64,000 nt of DNA from Selenomonas sp. GTDB lineage: Bacteria; Bacillota_C; Negativicutes; Selenomonadales; Selenomonadaceae. Where the stretch lies: the NCBI RefSeq assembly GCF_024693525.1, contig NZ_JAILKR010000116.1, positions 1 to 64,000 on the forward strand, written 5' to 3'. The position numbers and the translations under genes are program-made. Shown here piece after piece: positions 7,226-15,547 of the stretch. Under the pieces are notes generated by a model that did not search any database, was not told where the DNA came from, and saw only the letters and a program-made list of their open reading frames with translations. Numbering within the stretch: position 1 is the stretch's first letter; each line of letters opens with the position of its first letter.

Positions 7226-8788
7226 TTATTTGGTCCGGAATTTGTTCACACTATCCTTAAGCGAATCGGAAAAATTTGAAAGCTCCGTACTCGATGCGGC
7301 ACACTCCTCCGATACTGCGGAATTGTCCGTGACAACCCCTAAAATATCACGCGATAAGCTGTTTACCTGTTCCATCATCTTCTGTTGTTCAAGGCTCTGC
7401 TGCCTGAGCTGTTCAATAACCTTGTTGACGGCCTCCGTATTTTCCGTGATTCCCGACAAGGAATCAGCCGCTATCCCTACGACCTCCGTACCACTTTCAA
7501 TCGCCCCCAGAGCCTTGTTGATAAGCGTCTGGATATTCTGGGTGCTGAGCGCGGACTGCTCGGCCAGCTTGCGGACTTCCTCGGCAACGACAGCAAAGCC
7601 ACGGCCAGCATCACCAGCTCGAGCTGCTTCGATTGAGGCATTGAGCGATAACAGGGAGGTCTGCCCCGTGATTTCATCCAACGTGCCAAGAATCGATCGA
7701 ATTTCCTCCGAGGCCACACTGATATCACGCATCGCAGCCACCACATTATCCATCTGCTGACGGCTCATCTCAATGCTTTCATTCGTCAAGCGGCTCGACT
7801 CGCGCGCCGCCTCTACAATGGATTCCACCTTGGCATTTTCGGCCATCGTCTCATGAATCTTATTCTGAAGGTCTTGGACACTTTCATTTTGTGACATAGC
7901 GCCTTCGGCCAGGCTCTGCGATACTTTCGACACTTCTCCAGAGCTTACTGCTACCTGCTCGGCCATATCCCCCATGCTCTGCATCTCCGCACAGAGGGTC
8001 TGCCGGATATGGTTGATGTTACGCTGGATCGGCTCATAGTCGCCGATATACTTCATATCCGTCGTGCTCACCAAATCACCGGCAGCCATTGTATTGAGAT
8101 TCTTATCGATATCTTGCACATAGCCGAGAATCGCCGTGCGCATCGTATTCAGCAGTTCATAGAGGGCACCGATCTCATCGCGGCGCGGATAGCTGAATTT
8201 CTGCGTCATATGGCCGTTGGCCAGCTTATTGACACTGTCCTCCAGTGCTGACAAGGGCTCCACCACACGCTCCTGGAAGGTGTAATAGACGCGGCGAAGC
8301 ACCAGACCGACCGCACCAATGAATCCTGCCAGCAATACATACAGCAATACCGCCATCACATCCACAAGGGTCTGTGCCGCCTCGACCATCTCATTTGTCT
8401 TGGCAAAATACGTTTCACTTACCTCCAGCAGATGCGCTGGATCCTTCGTCTGCGCGTACTCGGCAATGGCCGGCTTTACCTCACCAGTCCAATAGTTCTC
8501 GACTGCATCGCGCTTGTCGGAGAAACTGCCCAGATGCACGCGGCTGTCGAGGTCTTTGAGCAGTCCCTCGATTTTCTGCGTGGTCTGGCTGGCATCCGCT
8601 CCGGCCAGCACCTGTTTGACGATACGCTGGGAACCGCCGCGCACGACGCCGGCATCATTTACTACAGCCACATAACTCGTAAATAAATAGAGGCTTATCC
8701 CCACGATAACCACCACGCCAACGACGATGGCAAATACTTGTGCCAGCAGCCGCTGAATCAAATACGCAATTGTTTCCTGCTGATTCAC
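7226..8788 (-). CDS. Methyl-accepting chemotaxis protein with NarX/PilJ-type P-box sensor
   Basis: About 520 residues. TM1 spans residues about 18-36, a short external sensor about 37-150, then TM2, a HAMP region and a methyl-accepting signalling domain whose hairpin tip ([19 protein letters not shown]) is near residue 385. Right after TM1 the sequence VNDAGVVRGGSQR (residues 43-55) fits the N..AG..R..S.R pattern of the NarX/NarQ/PilJ P-box, which binds nitrate in NarX and in the chemoreceptor McpN. A nitrate receptor is therefore a good hypothesis, supported by the neighbouring respiration genes and an Fnr-type box. GTG 8788 is used as start because the likely transcription start near 8822 lies downstream of the upstream in-frame start at 8833; spacing from GGGAGAG is long. 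Confidence 0.85.
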   Translation of the reverse strand: MNQQETIAYLIQRLLAQVFAIVVGVVVIVGISLYLFTSYVAVVNDAGVVRGGSQRIVKQVLAGADASQTTQKIEGLLKDLDSRVHLGSFSDKRDAVENYWTGEVKPAIAEYAQTKDPAHLLEVSETYFAKTNEMVEAAQTLVDVMAVLLYVLLAGFIGAVGLVLRRVYYTFQERVVEPLSALEDSVNKLANGHMTQKFSYPRRDEIGALYELLNTMRTAILGYVQDIDKNLNTMAAGDLVSTTDMKYIGDYEPIQRNINHIRQTLCAEMQSMGDMAEQVAVSSGEVSKVSQSLAEGAMSQNESVQDLQNKIHETMAENAKVESIVEAARESSRLTNESIEMSRQQMDNVVAAMRDISVASEEIRSILGTLDEITGQTSLLSLNASIEAARAGDAGRGFAVVAEEVRKLAEQSALSTQNIQTLINKALGAIESGTEVVGIAADSLSGITENTEAVNKVIEQLRQQSLEQQKMMEQVNSLSRDILGVVTDNSAVSEECAASSTELSNFSDSLKDSVNKFRTK

Positions 8789-8828
8789 CGTTCTCACTCT
8801 CCCTTTATCCCATAATATTCCTATTATA

Positions 8829-8870
8829 AGCATAACAAAAAAATTCTCACACAGCTGTGATAAAAATCAC
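8829..8870 (-). promoter_or_regulatory. Fnr-type box and promoter of the P-box chemoreceptor gene
   Basis: TGTGATAAAAATCACA (8856-8871) is a perfect match to the Crp/Fnr consensus TGTGA-N6-TCACA, centre 8863.5. On the minus strand it lies 29.5 bases before a candidate -10 TATGCT (8834-8829). A better -10 hexamer, TATAAT (8828-8823), lies 6 bases further on. Confidence 0.65.
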
Positions 8871-8884
8871 ACCGTGTGAGAATT
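8842..8884 (-). terminator. Terminator of the fdh operon, built around an Fnr-type operator
   Basis: 11-base stem AATTCTCACAC (8842-8852) / GTGTGAGAATT (8874-8884), followed on the minus strand by TTTTTTTG, directly after fdnI. The inner part is the palindrome TGTGAT-AAAA-ATCACA, so one 43-base element appears to end the fdh transcript and carry the operator for the next gene. Confidence 0.8.
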
Positions 8885-8887
8885 TTC

Positions 8888-9586
8888 TCATTTCATTTGC
8901 TGATTTGTTGCCTCGGCAATTTCTGCCGCCGTGACTTTTCCTTCAGCCACCAGTTCGTCCACCCATTTGCCATGATGTTTGGCCGCATAGCTGGCCTTAA
9001 CCGTACCATCGCACATACCCTGCAGGGAATCGGGGTTGATGCCCACAGCCAGGTAGATATGGCCAATAGCTGCGGCCAGGCCGAAGCCGGCGCAGATGCT
9101 GTGGAGCGGAATCATCCAGGTGCGGATAGCCGGGCTGATGAGACCATCGCCAAACCAAAGCACAGCCCCCGAGATGACCAGCAGTCCCCAGATGACAGCC
9201 TGCAGCAGGATGTTCATCTTCTCGCCGCCGTTGTAGAAGGTCTGCGGTGGAATGCCTTCAGGCTCCTTGCCGATGAGTTCAGCCGGGAACTTCTGGTTGA
9301 AGACGATATCATCGCGGCCAAAGCTAATGACTTCTTTGACCAAACGGCGAATGCCGTCATGGGCCGTTACCAGACCGACAATCGGGTTCAAGATGAAGAT
9401 TACGGCAAAGACGCGATGGGCATACTGCAGCGTCACCGACCCAAACATGTCGTAAAGGAAATGGAAGGTATCGGCATAAAGGGGCAGTGCCGTCAAAAAC
9501 AACATGAAGAAGCAGACGGCATTGATCCAATGGAAATAGACAAAGCCCATCTTGTGACGCTTGATGTATTTCTTGTTTACGAGCAT
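8888..9586 (-). CDS. fdnI: Formate dehydrogenase cytochrome b subunit (FdnI/FdhC-type gamma subunit)
   Basis: 232 residues with four hydrophobic segments, the di-haem cytochrome b subunit that passes electrons from the external formate dehydrogenase to menaquinone. Candidate haem ligands: His in KRHKMGFVYFHWINAVCF (about residues 10-25), YAHRVFAVIF, and the late HSICAGFGLAAAIGHIYLAV. ATG 9586 follows GGAGGAGAAATAAG and starts one base after the fdnH stop, so the ribosome site lies inside fdnH and translation is probably coupled. A longer open frame upstream overlaps fdnH and is not used. Last gene of the fdh operon, ahead of a strong terminator. Confidence 0.88.
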   Translation of the reverse strand: MLVNKKYIKRHKMGFVYFHWINAVCFFMLFLTALPLYADTFHFLYDMFGSVTLQYAHRVFAVIFILNPIVGLVTAHDGIRRLVKEVISFGRDDIVFNQKFPAELIGKEPEGIPPQTFYNGGEKMNILLQAVIWGLLVISGAVLWFGDGLISPAIRTWMIPLHSICAGFGLAAAIGHIYLAVGINPDSLQGMCDGTVKASYAAKHHGKWVDELVAEGKVTAAEIAEATNQQMK

Positions 9587-9587
9587 C

Positions 9588-10373
9588 TTATTTCTCCTCC
9601 TTCTTGCTGGCCATCCCTTTGAGTGCAGCCATGCCAAGCACGCCCACCAGCGCACCAGCACCGGCGATCTTGCCGATTGGCCGTACGATATCCTTCCAGA
9701 GATCGATGGAATCCGGCGTCTGGGGATTTTCCGGCAGGTCATAGACCGACGGTTTCTCCGGCAGTACATAGAGCATATGGATGCCGCCTACTCCCTGCGG
9801 GTTATAGACATTGGCATCTTTGTAACCTTCCTCTTTGAGGATGGCCACGCGCTTTTCGGCGCGCTTGAGCATTTCCTCTTTCGTACCAAAGCGGATGGCA
9901 TCTGCCGTGCAGGTCTTCGAGCAGGCCGGCTCCATGCCTTCTGCAATGCGATCAAAGCAGAGGTCGCATTTCGTCGACTTGTTCTTCTCCCGATCAACCT
10001 TCGGAACGCTGAACGGGCAGTTGTGGGTGCAATAGCCGCAGCCCACGCATTTATCCTCATCAATGACCACAGCACCATTTTCCAGTTTCGTGATGGCTTC
10101 TTCCGGGCAGCCTTTGGCGCAGGCCGGGTCAGCGCAGTGCATGCACTGGCGCTTGAAGAAATCCCAGTGGAATTTCCCTTCCGAATCCACGCGCTCATTC
10201 ATCTGGATAAGGTTCCAAGTCGTCGGGGTCAGCTCTTTATGGGACTGATACTGTCCCTCAAAGGGCGTTGACATATCGGCCGGCAGGTCGTGCCACTGCT
10301 TGCAGGCGACCATGCAGGCACGGCAGGCGCTGCAGCGTGCCACATCATGCAGCATAGCGATTTCTTGTGCCAT
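9588..10373 (-). CDS. fdnH: Formate dehydrogenase iron-sulfur subunit (FdnH-type beta subunit)
   Basis: 261-residue ferredoxin-like subunit with four Cys clusters for four [4Fe-4S] centres: CSACRACMVAC (residues about 14-24), CMHCADPACAKGC, CVGCGYCTHNC and CDLCFDR...CSKTC. It wires the catalytic subunit to the membrane cytochrome b. Near the C-terminus a hydrophobic stretch (IAGAGALVGVLGMAALKG) is a membrane anchor as in FdnH, ending in a KKEEK tail. ATG 10373 follows AAAGGAGA. The gene sits between fdhE and fdnI, the complex-plus-chaperone arrangement of FDH-N operons. All expected cysteines are present. Confidence 0.9.
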   Translation of the reverse strand: MAQEIAMLHDVARCSACRACMVACKQWHDLPADMSTPFEGQYQSHKELTPTTWNLIQMNERVDSEGKFHWDFFKRQCMHCADPACAKGCPEEAITKLENGAVVIDEDKCVGCGYCTHNCPFSVPKVDREKNKSTKCDLCFDRIAEGMEPACSKTCTADAIRFGTKEEMLKRAEKRVAILKEEGYKDANVYNPQGVGGIHMLYVLPEKPSVYDLPENPQTPDSIDLWKDIVRPIGKIAGAGALVGVLGMAALKGMASKKEEK

Positions 10374-10408
10374 TATAGTTCTCCTTTCGTACTCGCAAAT
10401 ACACAGCT

Positions 10409-11269
10409 TTACGCATTAGCGAGCATTACGCTTCCTTTTTTCTGGAGACTTTTCTCCTCACCGAGAAAATCAAGATGAATTGTCGCCCAATCCCGCAAAT
10501 AAATCTCTTCTTCGCCTTCCTCATTATAAGTCTTGAGGTAGGCATGGCATTTGTCGCAGACATCGAGCCGCATAGCAGATTCGCCCTCAGGCTCAAGGAT
10601 ATGCATTTCCTTGAGATCGTCGTTGCCGCAGTAGACACAGCCAAGGCGGGCATAAGGCCATACCGTATGGCAGCCATCGCAGGCGAGCACGCGGGCGCGG
10701 CCCTCCTGCTCCTTGCGCAGCTGCGCGAGAACCGGCTGGCGTCCGCAGACCGGGCAGTAATTGCGTTTCCAGCCGATCCCCTGCCAAAAAACAGGGTCTT
10801 TGACCTCGGCGGGAACCAAAACCTCGACAATCTGCCAGCCCAGTGTGCGCACCAGTGCCTCGTTGAGCTTGTTATCTGCCACAAAGCTCTGGATTTCTGC
10901 ATCTTCCTGCCGCAATAAATAGTCGAAGAACTGCTGGATTTCCGTAAGCTCAGCTTCTACCGTCCAGCTCTGCCAAGCCTTAATGGCGGCCTTCATCATC
11001 TCTGGTGCTTCGAGATCCTTGAGGGATTCGAGGCAATCCCCCAGCGATACTGCGGCCACCTTAACCATGGTGCGCTGGAGCTTAGGCTGCTGCAAAAGGG
11101 GCATGCCGTCTTTGACGAGATTTACAATGTCATCCTTTTCGGGAAAGGAAACCGGCGAGACTGCACCTGTAAGGATTTTCTCCATAGCAAGCTGCAAGTT
11201 GGCCGTTTCCGCAAGGAAAGGGTGTTTTTTCAGATATTCATCCATGGGTGATTTCTTGGCGGTTTTCAT
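10409..11269 (-). CDS. fdhE: Formate dehydrogenase accessory protein FdhE
   Basis: 286 residues. FdhE is a cytoplasmic rubredoxin-like accessory protein needed for activity of Tat-exported formate dehydrogenases. The C-terminal half has the family's CxxC motifs: CPVCG near residue 170, CDGCH near 195, CVYCG near 212 and CDKCH near 240. These bind iron or zinc. The N-terminal half is helical with no recognised motif. ATG 11269 has AGGAGA upstream. It lies between the catalytic and iron-sulfur subunit genes in the same operon, which supports the assignment. Confidence 0.88.
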   Translation of the reverse strand: MKTAKKSPMDEYLKKHPFLAETANLQLAMEKILTGAVSPVSFPEKDDIVNLVKDGMPLLQQPKLQRTMVKVAAVSLGDCLESLKDLEAPEMMKAAIKAWQSWTVEAELTEIQQFFDYLLRQEDAEIQSFVADNKLNEALVRTLGWQIVEVLVPAEVKDPVFWQGIGWKRNYCPVCGRQPVLAQLRKEQEGRARVLACDGCHTVWPYARLGCVYCGNDDLKEMHILEPEGESAMRLDVCDKCHAYLKTYNEEGEEEIYLRDWATIHLDFLGEEKSLQKKGSVMLANA

Positions 11270-11291
11270 AAAAGTCTCCTATATAAACAGA

Positions 11292-14200
11292 TTATGCTTT
11301 CACGATGTTAACCAGGCAGGCCTTGAACTCCTGCTCCTGAGTATTCGGGTCAAGGGCATCGATGGTCAGGTAGTTGGTGCTCGGACCTTTAGCCAGTCCC
11401 TTGAAGCCCCAGCTGTACGGCATCCAGACCATATGCGTCTCGTCGCCATTGATCATAAGGGGCTGCGCGCGTTTCGTAACCATGGCTTTTACTACCACGG
11501 CACCGCGGGCCGAACTTACTTTTACCTTGTCGCCCTCTTTGATGCTGAGCTTTTTCGCCAGCTGCTCACTGATTTCCACAAAGGGTTCCTTGACCAGCTC
11601 GTTGAGCCATGGAATGTTGCGGGTAATCGTACCAGAGCACCAATGCTCGGCAATACCCGAGCTCGTCAGCACGTACGGGAATTTATCCTTCGTGCCCAGG
11701 GGCTGTTTTTCCGGAACGCGCGGATACTTGACGCAGGGGTTGAACTGTGCCAATTCATTCGTATGCAGGGCATTGTGGGTCGGGCTTTCGACCGGCTCGT
11801 AGAATTCCGGCATGGGGCCGTCCACCGGCGTCGAGGAGGCATCGCGGGTCGTGCCATCGGGGTTCTTGTCCTTATAAGTAGCAGCAAAGAGGCGGCCAAT
11901 GCCTTCGCCGTTCATGCGGAAGGGTTTCTGGCCGTCCGGCGTATCCGGGCCAGCCGTGCGGTTGCCAACGTCTGGTACATCGTAGCCGGTCCATTTGCCA
12001 GCTTCCGCATCCCACCAGACCAGCGGATGCTCTTTATCCTTCGGCGTACCGTCCGGGTTGCAGGAAGCGCGGTTGTAGAGGATATGGATGTTATCCGGCC
12101 ATACCCAGCCATACTGCGGGAAAATACCGAAATCGCCCGGGTCCTCCTGGCCGCGGCGTTTCGTGCGGTTGCCCTCGCGGCTGATGTAACCAGCGTAAAT
12201 CCACATGCCCGAAGCCGTCTCACCATTGTCCTTGAGTTCGCCGATACCGTTGACCAGCTCACCCGTAGCCACGTTGTAGCCACTGATTTCCTTCATGACA
12301 TCTTCAATGTAATTTTCCTGGGAATAATTCCAAGACATGTATTGGATCGGCTCGTCCTTTTTCTCCGTGGAATCTTTGTAGAGTTCGCGGATGCGTTTCC
12401 AAAGCATGTCGTTGATCAGGTAATCCGGCTTGGATTCACCCACCGGTTTCGGTCCCTGCATACGCCACTGAATCAGGCGCATGGAGTTCGTGATCGTGCC
12501 CTCGCGCTCAAGATAGGAACAAGCCGGCAGGAAGATGACCTCAGTCTGGATTTCGCTGGGGTTGTCCCCCGGACGATTCCAGAACTCCGCCGTCTCGTTG
12601 ACGAAGACATCCTGTACGATAAGGGAATCCATCTTGGCAAGACCATCATGAACCATGGTAAGGTTCGCATTGGTCATCTGGGGATTCTGGCCGCAAAGAT
12701 AGAGGGCATGCATCGTGCCCTTCCAGGCATCCTCGAAAATCGCATAAATGGAATCGGGATGATTGCCGTTGCGGATAGCACCATAGTCAAAGCCATAGCC
12801 GTTCTCCGGCGTAGCATGCTCACCGAACCAAGCCTTTGTCATATTGACATACCACTTGCGGCGGAAGGTACCATAGGCCTCAGTCCAGGACTTGAGGTCC
12901 GGCGTCTTGTGGGTCGGATGAACCAGATAGCCCGGCTGCATGTTGAACTCGATACCAAAGTCCGTGGATGCCTGAACGTTTGGCTGTCCGCGCATGGCGA
13001 TGATACCGGCGCCGGGGATACCCACGTTGCCTTTGAGCAGCTGCATAATCGTAAAGCAGCGGATATTCTGTACGCCCACCGTATGCTGGGTCATGCCGAG
13101 AGCATACATGATGATGGCCGGTTTGTCGTTTTCAATCCAGATGGAAGCGGCGCGCTTAGCATCCTCGGCCTTCATGCCCGTGATGTTTTCCACCATCTCG
13201 AGGGTGTAACGGCTGTAGAATTCCTTGAGCCGCGACATAACCGTATTGGGCGCAAAGAGGTCATTAGCCTTCTGGGGTTTGCCATCGGCACCGAGGGCAT
13301 AGCCCCAGGTCTCCGTATTGGTATAGGCCTTTTTCTCCGGATCATAGCCTGAGAACAAACCATCGTCAAATTTGAAGTCATCGCGGAGCAGGCAGGCACC
13401 GTTGGTGTTCTGCAGGACGTACTCCTTGTTGAATTTGCCGGATTCCAGCATTTCATGGATGATGTAACCCATGAAGACGATATCCGTGCCCGGACGTACC
13501 TGGAAGAAATCGTCGGCAATCTTCGACGTACGCGTGAAGCGCGTATCCACATGGACGATTTTCGAGCCGTTCTTCTCACGGGCAGCCATGACATTCTTGA
13601 GGCCCATCGGGTGGCACTCGGCCAGGTTCGATCCCTCAATCCAGATGAGGTGCGTGTTCTTGATATCCGCCCAGGGATTCGTCATGGCACCACGGCCAAA
13701 GGCAGCGCCCAAAGCCGGTGGCGTATTCGCATGGCAGACACGGGTCTGGTTGTCGATATAGACAACGCCGAGAGCCCGGGCCATCTTGATATTCTGATAG
13801 CATTCCTCGTTGTTAATCTGGGAACCGCCGATAAAGGCCAGACCATCGGTACGGCGAACCTCATAGGTCTTGCCATCGATTTCTTCGGTCTGTTTCCAGC
13901 CTTTCTCACGGGCATTCTTCATGGCATGAGCGGCCTTGTCGATAGCTTCTTCCCAGCTGATTTCCTCCCAGTGGTCACTGCCCGGTGCACGGTACAGCGG
14001 CTTTTGCGGACGCTCCTTTGAGTTCGGGATATGGCCATAGCCCAGTCCCTTACTGCAAAGAGCGCCGCGGTTGATTGGACTGTCAACGGCACCTTCGAGC
14101 TGGACGAGTTTATCGTCCTTCACGTAGCCGATGACGCCACAACCACAAGCGCAGAAGTGGCAAATCGAGGTAAACTCCCGTGCCCCCTTGAGCTTGAATT

Positions 14201-14309
14201 CTTTTGCGGCAGCCTTGACCTTCGGCATGTCGAGTCCCAGACTGGCCATAGCCAGGCCAATCCCGCTGAGACCTGTGGCTTTCAAGAAGTCACGTCTGCT
14301 CAAATTCAT
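11292..14309 (-). CDS. fdnG: Formate dehydrogenase catalytic subunit, FDH-N type, cysteine form
   Basis: 1005-residue molybdopterin enzyme that oxidises formate to CO2 on the outer face of the membrane. A twin-arginine signal (LSRRDFLK, residues 3-10, then a hydrophobic segment) marks export with FdnH. One [4Fe-4S] site is C50-x2-C53-x3-C57-x27-C85. The metal-ligand position, selenocysteine in E. coli FdnG (U196), is a cysteine here: TRVCHANTPPALG, Cys192; no in-frame TGA interrupts the gene. FGRGAMTNPWADI follows, as in FdnG. Molybdopterin and C-terminal Asp-decarboxylase-fold domains follow in normal order. ATG 14309 with AGGAGG is preferred over upstream in-frame starts because it places the Tat signal at the N-terminus. 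fdhD lies 149 bases upstream. Confidence 0.93.
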   Translation of the reverse strand: MNLSRRDFLKATGLSGIGLAMASLGLDMPKVKAAAKEFKLKGAREFTSICHFCACGCGVIGYVKDDKLVQLEGAVDSPINRGALCSKGLGYGHIPNSKERPQKPLYRAPGSDHWEEISWEEAIDKAAHAMKNAREKGWKQTEEIDGKTYEVRRTDGLAFIGGSQINNEECYQNIKMARALGVVYIDNQTRVCHANTPPALGAAFGRGAMTNPWADIKNTHLIWIEGSNLAECHPMGLKNVMAAREKNGSKIVHVDTRFTRTSKIADDFFQVRPGTDIVFMGYIIHEMLESGKFNKEYVLQNTNGACLLRDDFKFDDGLFSGYDPEKKAYTNTETWGYALGADGKPQKANDLFAPNTVMSRLKEFYSRYTLEMVENITGMKAEDAKRAASIWIENDKPAIIMYALGMTQHTVGVQNIRCFTIMQLLKGNVGIPGAGIIAMRGQPNVQASTDFGIEFNMQPGYLVHPTHKTPDLKSWTEAYGTFRRKWYVNMTKAWFGEHATPENGYGFDYGAIRNGNHPDSIYAIFEDAWKGTMHALYLCGQNPQMTNANLTMVHDGLAKMDSLIVQDVFVNETAEFWNRPGDNPSEIQTEVIFLPACSYLEREGTITNSMRLIQWRMQGPKPVGESKPDYLINDMLWKRIRELYKDSTEKKDEPIQYMSWNYSQENYIEDVMKEISGYNVATGELVNGIGELKDNGETASGMWIYAGYISREGNRTKRRGQEDPGDFGIFPQYGWVWPDNIHILYNRASCNPDGTPKDKEHPLVWWDAEAGKWTGYDVPDVGNRTAGPDTPDGQKPFRMNGEGIGRLFAATYKDKNPDGTTRDASSTPVDGPMPEFYEPVESPTHNALHTNELAQFNPCVKYPRVPEKQPLGTKDKFPYVLTSSGIAEHWCSGTITRNIPWLNELVKEPFVEISEQLAKKLSIKEGDKVKVSSARGAVVVKAMVTKRAQPLMINGDETHMVWMPYSWGFKGLAKGPSTNYLTIDALDPNTQEQEFKACLVNIVKA

Positions 14310-14458
14310 CAAAACTTCCTCCTTTAGTCTCCTAAAACCATTTCTAGTATATATAAAATCATCCACATCCCATAAAATTCTTCTATCCTTTATAGTGCAA
14401 AGCTATGAAAAATCCATATGTGATATTTATGATTCTATGCAAAAATAATATTGCGATT

Positions 14459-15286
14459 TTACGCTTCTTTTTCTACCCGGTCATCATCCGCGACGATTAT
14501 CCGCTCGGGATTCGTGTAAATACAGAAGCTGCCTGGACGCATCCGCGCCACCAAGGTAATCCCCAATTTCTTTGCCAGTCGCAGCGACAGCGTGGTCGGC
14601 ACCGACTTTGCAGCCACGGCGCCAATGCCCATGCGGCCAAGCTTCAGCATCATCTCCGAGGAACAGCGGCCGCTGAAGATGATGATCTTATCCGTAAGAT
14701 CAATCCCCTGCCGCAACGACCAGCCGTAGAGCTTGTCAAAGACGTTGTGACGGCCGATATCCTCGCGGAACACCAGGATACGGCGCTGCCGCTGGTCGTA
14801 GAGGATGCCGCTGTGCACGCCATTGGTCTTCTCGTGAGTAGCCGCCAACTCCGACAGCAATTTGTCCGCGCAAGCCAGGATATCCTGAGCCACAAACTGC
14901 ACCGCCCGGGGCCGGGCAAAGATACGCTCAGGGGCGCAATCCAGGATCTCACGGGCCGAATAGTAACGCGGATCCTCGGCGGCATGGGCCGCCCACTGCT
15001 GAGCATCCGCCGTCGTCTCCACCCGGGCGGTAAAGGCCTTCTCGTCGATGCTGAGGCCTACGATATCGTCATTTGTACGGATTTTCCCCAGCTGGGCCAA
15101 TACACCTGTCACTAGGTCTTCCAGATCCCCTGGCGAACAAAAGGAGGTCGTAAGCCTTGCCCCGTTGAGATAGATGTCCAGATAGCGCTCGATGGACGTA
15201 TACTTGTGGTCCTCGACAATCTGTCCCTGCTGCGCATCGTAACGCGTCACAGGGAAATCAATAAGCTCTGTCTCTCTTGGCTGCAT
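14459..15286 (-). CDS. fdhD: Formate dehydrogenase accessory sulfurtransferase FdhD (no CxxC)
   Basis: 275 residues. FdhD moves sulfur from a cysteine desulfurase to the Moco of formate dehydrogenase. Family stretches are FCSPGDLEDLVTGVL near residue 49, FREDIGRHNVFDKLYG near 173, and AAKSVPTTLSLRLAKKLGI with RPGSFCIYTNPERI near the end. The flexible-loop CxxC (C121/C124 in E. coli) is absent; only an isolated Cys117 (ILDCAPER) is near that position, and no CxxC occurs anywhere in the protein. Starts at ATG 15286 with AGGAGG. First gene of the fdh operon, preceded by an Fnr-type box. Confidence 0.87.
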   Translation of the reverse strand: MQPRETELIDFPVTRYDAQQGQIVEDHKYTSIERYLDIYLNGARLTTSFCSPGDLEDLVTGVLAQLGKIRTNDDIVGLSIDEKAFTARVETTADAQQWAAHAAEDPRYYSAREILDCAPERIFARPRAVQFVAQDILACADKLLSELAATHEKTNGVHSGILYDQRQRRILVFREDIGRHNVFDKLYGWSLRQGIDLTDKIIIFSGRCSSEMMLKLGRMGIGAVAAKSVPTTLSLRLAKKLGITLVARMRPGSFCIYTNPERIIVADDDRVEKEA

Positions 15287-15330
15287 GGCAAACGCCTCCT
15301 AATCGGAATCTCAAATTTCCTTCCGGCAAC

Positions 15331-15372
15331 AGTTTATCTTTTCATCTTGTTTTCTGCGACGATTTTTATCAC
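15331..15372 (-). promoter_or_regulatory. Fnr-type box and promoter of the fdh operon
   Basis: On the minus strand: TGTGATAAAAATCGTC (15373-15358), one strong and one weaker half-site, centre 15365.5. It is 29.5 bases before -10-like TAAACT (15336-15331), the same hexamer found for fnr. No -35 is visible. The first 12 bases are identical to the box of the P-box chemoreceptor gene. Confidence 0.6.
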
Positions 15373-15436
15373 AACAAGAAGAATTCTGCTGCCACAAGTG
15401 CCATGGTAACAAAGATTTTGTCCATTGGCAAACGAC

Positions 15437-15460
15437 AAAAAAACCGGCCAAAGGCCGGTT
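15437..15460 (-). terminator. Intrinsic terminator of the Moco operon
   Basis: On the minus strand, stem AACCGGCC / GGCCGGTT (15460-15453 and 15449-15442) with a 3-base loop, followed by TTTTTTTT. It lies about 90 bases after the mobA-mobB stop. The 260-base gap to fdhD holds this terminator and the fdhD promoter. Confidence 0.9.
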
Positions 15461-15547
15461 ATAAATAAAAATAATCTTATCATTATTGTTTTTTGTGTCA
15501 TTTGTCCCACGGCAAAATTCAAGCTGATGAAAAATCTGACAAATCCC

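Noticed and set aside
10983..13352. 789-codon open frame on the plus strand opposite fdnG
   Set aside because: It mirrors a conserved molybdoenzyme gene in a GC-rich third-position context, has no ribosome site and no recognisable protein family. It is an antisense shadow.
13700..13760. Selenocysteine codon in the formate dehydrogenase gene
   Set aside because: The position reads TGC (Cys192); no in-frame TGA occurs.
14389..14433. Possible Fnr-type box GTGAT-ATTT-ATGAT between fdhD and fdnG
   Set aside because: The second half is poor and the nearest -10 (TATAAA, 14394-14389) is 32.5 bases from the centre, outside the 29.5-30.5 window of the other sites.
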